This document shows positions 57,906 through 64,000 of a DNA stretch of 64,000 nucleotides, one piece after another. Under the pieces are notes generated by a model that was given only the letters and a program-made list of their open reading frames with translations, was not told the DNA's origin and searched no databases. The DNA comes from Dendrobium chrysotoxum (lineage: Eukaryota; Streptophyta; Magnoliopsida; Asparagales; Orchidaceae). Position numbers and translations under genes: made by a program. Location of the stretch: NCBI GenBank assembly GCA_019925795.1, contig CM034313.1, positions 84,289,663 to 84,353,662 of the forward strand, written 5' to 3'. Each line of letters starts with the position of its first letter. Positions within the stretch are counted from its first letter, which is position 1.

Positions 57906-60151
57906 GCATGAACAAAAAGCTTAGCTCGGTAAAATTTGCGACTACCTCTTGCGAAACCCTTCTCTCGTGAAACCTCCGTGCCACTAGGGCTTCGCCCTAG
58001 CCGCCTGTCTCTCTCGCTGGAGATCTCGAACTTGTGGGACATGGTTGTTGCGCTCGTCGGCTTGGGCGAACTGATCTTCTCTTGGAGTAAGTTTCTACTC
58101 GGTTTCTTCCGTGATGGTGTTATTTTTTGTGGTTTTCTTGAAGGCGTATAGCTTCAAATGCTCTGACCCTGGCTTCCACATTGGTAAGAGCCGATCGAAA
58201 TTCTTCAAAGAGATTTTAGCTGGTTCTAATGTTTCAGTGCATTTCCCTGATTTGAAAGTAACTACCCTAAGAGGTTTGCCGGCGTTATGGATTTCTGAGA
58301 GTGAGGTGCTTCATCTTGCTAAGCCCTTTGATTTTCCGTTGGTTGGGAAGCTTCACCGACCTGTTCTTGACGCGATTAGAAAATTGTTTTTCAACATCAA
58401 ACTTTTGGGTGAATTTTCTGTCACTTTATTGAATCAAAACAATGCCTTGATCAAGCTTGTTAATGACCTTGATCATGATAGGTTTTTTACTCATAGATCT
58501 TATTTTATGTTTGGGTGTTTTATGAAGTTGATAAAATGAACCCCCTTTCTATATTTATCAGAAGAGTCCCCTATTGTCCCTGTGTGGCTTTCTTTCCCTG
58601 AACTTTGCCCCCATCTCTTCTCCCCGTGCATTCTCTTCGATTTGGGTTCTATATTTGGTTGGCTCATCCACACGGATAAGGCCACTGCCGTGGGTTCTCG
58701 TCCTTTCGTGGCGCATATTCTTGTGGAAATGGACATTTCTAAATCTCACCCCGATTCTATTTGGCTTGGTCATGAAAGTTTGGGTTATATTTAAAAGGTT
58801 GTTTTCAAAGGTATGCCTAGTTTTTGCTCACAGTATAAAGAGGTGGGTCATAGAAACTCTGATTGTGCTAAATTGCATCCCCAGTTGAGGAAGGTTGATG
58901 TCTTTGTAAGCCGAATGCTAGTTCTACCCCAATTCCTAATGTGGACGTTAATGAGCAGGAAATGATTAATGTGGGTGAGAATGGTGAAATTGGGAATGTT
59001 TGTGATTTAAACTTGCAAGGTCCTGTGGATATTTTCGGAAACTGGGCTTGATGTTGCTCCTAATACTGTGGAGGAAAATTTTTTGGTTGTTTCTCCTGTC
59101 AATGTGGATCCTGTGTCATCTCCTGTGGGGGATTTGGAGAGGGACGAGGGTGTGGCGGATGATGTAGTCGTTTCCTCTCCTATTCCTGTTGTTGTGCTTA
59201 CCCATGTTATTGATTCTTCTCCAGTGAATAATTTGGATGTCGTGCAGTGTGACCTTAATCAGGTGGATGGAACTTCGAGGGGTTGCATTTCAGGTCAGTT
59301 GCTTGTGGTACCCAATGAACCCACTGTGATTATTAAGAGTTTGGGGGAAAGTGCTAATGTGCCTTTTATAGATGTCCCTATCTCTATTATTGAAAATGAT
59401 GTGTTGAGAGCTCATTTGGGTTTAACATCAAAAGATGCCTTTGTGGATCATTCTGATTGGTTGGCAGACTGTAATACATCAACTAATTGTGGTATTGAGG
59501 AAGAGATTGATGTTCCTGTTGATGATTCTCAGGATCTATATGGTTTGAATGTGGGACGGATCAAGGATGGTTTTAACATAGGTAGTGGCAAACACAGCAG
59601 GCGTAAATCGAAAAAGAAGGGTTTCTCTTGATTTTTTTTATCTCCTTCTTTCATTGGTTGGTCAGTTTTTTGATGGTGTAGACTCTGTGGGTTGGCTGTC
59701 TGTTGTGGCGACTATTTGTCTGTGGGTTTTTTGGATGCTATCTGCTATGATATCTATTTGGCTCGTCAAAAATTCGGGATTGGACTATAATGAGGCAGGT
59801 TCCCTTCATTCCCCTTGGATGGCTTGGTTTGTTTTGCAACCTTGGTGGATGTTTCGCTGCTCGATTTTTTGGTAGCCTTTTGCTCGATTTTGGTTGCTTT
59901 TTTGGGTCTTCTGGCTGTTGCTTTCTCTTCCTCCAAGATGGTCCTGGCCTGGCAACCGAGTGGCGGTTCTGAGTCTGGCAGCCTTAGAGGCTGTGCTTTT
60001 CATTTTATTTCCAGACTGATTTGCTTTCTCTCTCTTTTTGTAGTGCTATATGTTGTGGTTTTTTTCTTGATTAGGTTTCCTTTTGGCCTTGCTTTGTATG
60101 TTCCTTTTCATATTAATATCATTAGTATTTTGACAAAAAAAAAAAAAAAAA
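57906..60151 (+). mobile_element. ORF1-only LINE-like element, copy C (best preserved)
   Basis: About 2.2 kb in plus orientation: leader (57930-58130), ORF1-type gene to the stop at 59631, a 3' UTR of about 500 bp, and a poly(A) tail of 18 A (60134-60151). A 3' poly(A) without LTRs marks a non-LTR element. The stop is followed by UTR, not by endonuclease/RT. Confidence 0.7.
58111..59631 (+). pseudogene. DUF4283/zinc-knuckle ORF1-type protein, copy C
   Basis: A single frame covers almost the whole gene: CSDPGFHIGKSRSKFFKEIL, LFFNIKLLGEFSVTLLNQNN, ALIKLVNDLDHDRFFTHRSY, then a TGA where Trp is expected (58537), PIVPVWLSFPELCPHLFSPC, VEMDISKSHPDSIWLGHESL, a TAA where Gln is expected (58792), and the knuckle FCSQYKEVGHRNSDC (second Cys is Tyr). 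A compensating pair of frameshifts lies at about 58905 and 59040. An acidic region, FIDVPISIIENDVLRAHLG and the basic end GSGKHSRRKSKKKGFS follow. Both stops are single C-to-T or G-to-A type changes, so the copy died recently or decayed little. Confidence 0.8.
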
Positions 60152-61420
60152 CTCTTGCCCAACTTGAACAAATTATAGTATAATTTGTAATACCTACAGC
60201 TTCTACTCTGATCATGATGGAATCACAAGACTCTTTTATATACTAGTTTAAATACACGCGCACCATATGCATGTGAATAAAATTTAAAAAATTAAAAATA
60301 TATAATAAATTTAAAAAAAATGACGCCATATCAGAGATATTAAATTATATATCAATATTAAATATAATAATTACATACATAGATGATTTATATATAATCA
60401 ATAGGCATATAAACTTCTATTATCATTGAAATATGCTAATTAAAATTAGATGAAAAATAAAAAAAATAGGCTTATGTATAACCTAAGGGTTTCTAATTGA
60501 TTGACTTATTGAAATCAATATAGCATCCATCATATGATTATATTAGTTACTTAAAGCAAAAAAGTAAGCTTATCATAGAGCATTACCTACAAGAGCATAA
60601 ATTTATCATGCAAACGATGACCATAATTAGAAAGACTAATAGTTAGTAGCAACCAGACAAAATTCATGTAAATTGAATTAAGATAGACCAGAATAATTTA
60701 TTAGATAAATCTTTCACATATGAATGAGCCTATAACAAAACATAAGAATATATAATAACATAATTAAAAAACGATAATGTACGCATAAGCAAAACTCATT
60801 GGATTTCAACCATATGAGTTTTTATTGTGTATTATAGATCATAAATTTGAGTAATGAATGCATCATCTTTCTTAATGTAATCCCTCCTCATGCATTGCAT
60901 TAATAGGAATCAAAAGAAGACGATAATTCAGACTTATTCCATATTCCATGAAAAAAGCTTTTACTGGTAGAAGAAATCCAAGAAACATAGACTCCAATGA
61001 CAATGACATAAAATCAACCTTATTTGCAAGCTCCCAACTTGGTTTGATTAACTTCCGCAAAAATACAATAAAGAACACTCGTATGTGAAAAACGTTTTGC
61101 GGCTCGTGTTGTGGCACGACGGTTGAGGGCATTGATGCCTCCCACGAGAAGCCGCGCTCGAGTCATTCAACCTACCCACAAAAAAAGTTGTTTTGACCAT
61201 TCAAATTTTAATAAAAGCCAATGAACGATATTGGCATCTCCTTCTACTAAAAAATAAGAAAAACTTCAAGTATAAGAAAATGAGGTCTCGATGAGACGAA
61301 TCAAAACTTTTAACAATAACATGGATGTAAAGTCATGCAATTGTCCAAACATGCTCTCCACAAGAATTCACGTTGTCCAAATTCAAAAAGAATAACATTA
61401 CATAATTTCAATTTTTAAAA
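60152..61420. other. AT-rich intergenic
   Basis: No gene recognised. A short GC-richer island (61095-61170) opens a minus-strand frame of 86 codons with no recognisable family. Confidence 0.45.
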
Positions 61421-61439
61421 CCAAATATATCATTTAAAT

Positions 61440-62620
61440 TGAAAATAACTCACTTCAATAAACACTAATTTAAACATTCAGTAAATAATATTTTATTAGC
61501 AATGATTTCAATTACCAACTTTTCACAATAACCACCAAATAATAATACTGTGAAGCATAAAATGCAAATAATAATAACATTAGATTGGGTAAATATTTCA
61601 TTGATATAATTATGAAAAAAATTCACAATTCATCTGCTACTACCATTGAAAAAAATTATAGAGCTATGATTATATATCTTAGCTTCAAAAGTTAAGAAGC
61701 TTAAGAAAGATGAAATCTTCTATACTTGGCACCACAAGTGTCCAAAAAGAGTGAAAGTGCTATAATTATTTTAACCATGGCATCCTCTGTCTAATAAGTG
61801 TCATGATCTTATCTCTAATAAGTGTCGCGAAGCTAATAGAAATAACACAAATGCAATCAGAACCAAGCCATTCAATTGCAATCCTTCATTGCAAAACTTC
61901 AAGATTCAATGGCTATTAGCTACCTGATCATATTGATGTATACATATGCATGCAAATATGAATGTTTGAATAAGAAATAGAAAAGCTATGGCATACAAGG
62001 CCATAGACAAGTAACCAATGATCCACAATTTGCTTTATCCAAAGAATATTGCTCAAAATCTCAACCAAGATGATGTATATTGAACACTCTGATGTGTTTA
62101 TCATATCTAGCAAATAGTTTACATAAATTTTTTTTTAGGAAAGTGTATGTAAGAAAATAAATGTTTTACTAAATTCAGTAATTTTCAAGCGTACACTAAA
62201 TAATTCATACTTAAAAAAAAGAATTATTTCATTTATAATGCTTACAATTAGCAACCTCCTACAATGATTGCCAAGCAATACTACTTTGAAGTATTAAATG
62301 CAAACAATGAATAACATTTAAATTGGACAATAATTTCATTGATAAAATTATAGAAATATTCACAATCAATATATTTTCACCATAGCAAAAATTATAGAAT
62401 CATGACCATATATCTAAACTTTAAAGAAATTAGAAGGTTAAGAAAGAAAAATATTTCATAATTGATTTCACAAGTGTAAAAATAGAGCAATAGCATTGTA
62501 GTTATTTCATCCATGGCATCATATTCCCTATAACTGCTACAAGCAAATATAACCAATACAAATACGATTAGAACCAAATCATCCAAAAGCAACCACTCAT
62601 AACAACGCTTCAAAATTAGA
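61440..62620. repeat. Diverged tandem duplication, period about 740 bp
   Basis: 61500-61890 and 62240-62620 align phrase by phrase: TGAAGCATAAAATGCAAATA with TGAAGTATTAAATGCAAACA, ATTTCATTGATATAATTATG with ATTTCATTGATAAAATTATA, and CATGGCATCCTCT with CATGGCATCATAT. AT-rich, non-coding and old. Confidence 0.75.
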
Positions 62621-62649
62621 ATCCTACACAAGCCAGAAGATGCCACCTT

Positions 62650-63150
62650 TGCAAAACATGGATACTTAGTACAACATCAGATGAACATGTTTGGCCTATA
62701 CTTTATCTATTCTTTCAAAGATTTTTTTTTTTACTCTCCTTTCTAATAGATGAGATGCTTGCATACAAATTGGATATAATGTGAACTATACAAACATAAA
62801 AAAAATGCATTCTCTTATCATAAGAAGATGATTGAAAACTTGGTGAGGGTAATTATCAAACATATTTTCAAGAATTAGTCGTAAAATTATCACTTCAACA
62901 AGTAGAATAGAATATTTAATGGAGCTCTGTTATTGAACTATAAGAACCGGTATCTTATATGATAAAAAGTAACTAAATATTATACTTTAAAAAATAAAAA
63001 ATTAGCAAAACTATAAAGTAAATGAAAATAAATGGAGTTCTTACTATGAAGTCAATGATTGGTCCACAAAGCTAAATGAAGGAAATAATTCCAGACACTT
63101 TATTTACCAAATTTGCAACACAAAACAAAGAGAGAATTCACATATATGAC
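62650..63150. other. AT-rich intergenic
   Basis: Nothing recognised. It ends in an A-run just before the GC-rich palindrome cluster. Confidence 0.45.
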
Positions 63151-63205
63151 AAAAAAAAAAAGATTCGTCGCCTGGGCCTGCGCCTGCGGGCTGCGTCTGG
63201 CCCGC

Positions 63206-63284
63206 GCCCTGCCTATCGCAGGGCAGTTTTGGCCGGTCGTGGTTGACTGGCCCTGGTCAGCCGGGCTGACCGGCAATAGCCGGC
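63206..63284. repeat. Palindrome cluster upstream of a TATA box
   Basis: GCCCTGC/GCAGGGC (63206-63224, loop CTATC), GGTCAGCC-G-GGCTGACC (63255-63271, 8-bp arms) and CCGGC-AATA-GCCGG (63270-63283). It is the only GC-rich stretch in the surrounding 3 kb. Confidence 0.85.
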
Positions 63285-63384
63285 GGTTGCCAGAATTTTT
63301 TTTTTTAACTTACAGCATACATCCCCCCTTATTATTATTATTTTTAATAACTTCCCTAACCTCCCTAACCCCCCCCTCCCCACC

Positions 63385-63392
63385 TATAAATA
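63385..63392 (+). promoter_or_regulatory. TATA box of the transposon transcript
   Basis: TATAAATA between C-rich tracts (a run of about 15 C follows at 63393). The pyrimidine-rich leader starts near 63415, 236 bp before the ATG. Confidence 0.65.
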
Positions 63393-63463
63393 CCCCCCCC
63401 CCCCCCCTAGGCCCTTATTCCTTGCACCTTTCCCCTCTTCCCCTTCTCTTTTCTTTCACGTAA

Positions 63464-63640
63464 GGCCTTCCCCTGGCCTTGAACGGGTGGCAACCCTCGT
63501 CCAGGCCCAGGGCCCCTTGCTGCGAGAAGGAGGCTCCTTCCCCTCCGCCCTTCTGCCTGTCTGTCTTCTTGCTATACGGGAGGTCTTCCCCTGCCTTCGG
63601 ATAAGTGGAATCCCTTATCCTACAGTAGGGCCCCTTCCTA
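63464..63640. repeat. 118-bp tandem duplication in the leader
   Basis: GGCCTTCCCCTGGCCTTGAA (63464) and GGTCTTCCCCTGCCTTCGGA (63582) begin related units; both end in AGGGCCCCTT. Confidence 0.65.
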
Positions 63641-63650
63641 TACAGAGGTC

Positions 63651-64000
63651 ATGTCGGGCAACCCTGTTCCTTCGAGTGACCCTACGGTCGGGAGAAAGTC
63701 TGTTTTGTTGCCTGACGGAGAGCGGAGGTCCACTGAAGGAGCGAAGGTGGATGATGTTGCGTCCACTATTACAGGCGATCTTCTGATGCTTCTCCATAAG
63801 AATTTCCACATTCCTAATGATGTGGTGACGACAGTTCCGAAGAGGTCTGATCGGGCTAGTCTTCCTCCTCCCGGGTACCTTACTGTCAGTGAGACCAGTC
63901 TGCAAGCAGGACTGCGCTTTCCACCTTCCGTTGAGCTGGTCGAGATTTTGTGGAGATGCGGAGTGTGCTTGTCACAGTTTTCTTATAGAGCCACGTCGAT
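63651..64000 (+). CDS. Gypsy-type transposon protein, N-terminal part (cut by window end)
   Basis: An open frame from ATG at 63651 runs off the window after 116 codons with no stop. It begins MSGNPVPSSDPTVGRKSVLL. Near the end, PPPGYLTVSETSLQAGLRFP followed by PSVELVEILWRCGVCLSQFS resembles the putative gypsy-type transposon domain (Pfam Transposase_28) found at the start of many plant gypsy gag-region proteins: ESxLxAGLRFPxxxxLxxxLxxxGxxxxQLxPN. The start is the first ATG after the TATA box and leader. The rest of the element must lie to the right. The family call is from memory of the pattern. Confidence 0.6.
   Translation, partial: MSGNPVPSSDPTVGRKSVLLPDGERRSTEGAKVDDVASTITGDLLMLLHKNFHIPNDVVTTVPKRSDRASLPPPGYLTVSETSLQAGLRFPPSVELVEILWRCGVCLSQFSYRATS

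Noticed and set aside
60872..61132. Minus-strand frame of 86 codons with a GC-rich start
   Set aside because: No recognisable family, surrounding DNA is AT-rich non-coding, and no splice or promoter context was found.
1..64000. tRNA, rRNA, snRNA or miRNA genes
   Set aside because: Looked for by eye (acceptor stems with box A/B motifs, conserved cores) and not found. The GC island at 61095-61170 and the scrap near 57040 with a box-B-like word do not fold as tRNAs.

Overview
This is AT-rich plant (angiosperm) nuclear DNA. The signs are a three-exon plant beta-tubulin gene with GT-AG introns, an intronless berberine-bridge-like oxidase with a plant secretory signal, an RNase H2 subunit C gene in small exons, and a background of copia, gypsy, LINE-derived and MITE sequences. 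Nothing in the window fixes the species. It is gene-poor: three credible cellular genes in 64 kb, and most of the rest is recognisably or probably transposable-element DNA.

Layout. 1-1131 is the end of a copia-type LTR carrying a palindrome array; it abuts a broken Argonaute (AGO4-clade) fragment on the minus strand. 2690-5750 is LTR-like repeat DNA with five related hairpins, an AT-rich tract and a long (CT)n microsatellite. 6410-7060 looks like a small TIR element. RNASEH2C lies on the minus strand (8973-9584, last exon unresolved) and beta-tubulin on the plus strand (12935-15902); they diverge across 3.3 kb holding MITEs, an old LTR fragment and two hairpins. 17793-21560 is a decayed minus-strand copia element. 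23000-25040 is the first of three LINE-like elements that encode only an ORF1-type protein (DUF4283 plus zinc knuckle). 26570-28171 (minus) is the FAD-linked oxidase. Two adjacent foldback elements of about 1.1 kb follow. 31209-38303 is a complete LTR retrotransposon (LTRs of 1856 and 1826 bp, 5-bp target duplication AGTAT) with no gag or pol; it is built mostly of tandem arrays and sits inside an older relative. 40930-52210 holds two related repeats about 3 kb long in opposite orientation around a 5-kb spacer that carries a dense palindrome cluster and a PPR relic. 54000-55775 (minus) and 57906-60151 (plus) are the other two ORF1-only LINE-like copies. 60150-63150 is AT-rich DNA with a 740-bp tandem duplication. 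The window ends inside a gypsy-type transposon gene (63651 onward) with its own TATA box and another palindrome cluster upstream.

The most interesting content is in the elements. The gag-pol-less 7.1-kb retrotransposon is made of five tandem arrays. The ORF1-only LINE-like family has three copies, each of which lost different zinc-knuckle ligands. Dense short-palindrome clusters recur beside putative promoters of several unrelated elements. The three cellular genes have no obvious functional link: microtubule building block, removal of ribonucleotides from DNA, and secreted flavin oxidase. Boundaries of decayed elements are estimates by eye; no alignment or database search was run.
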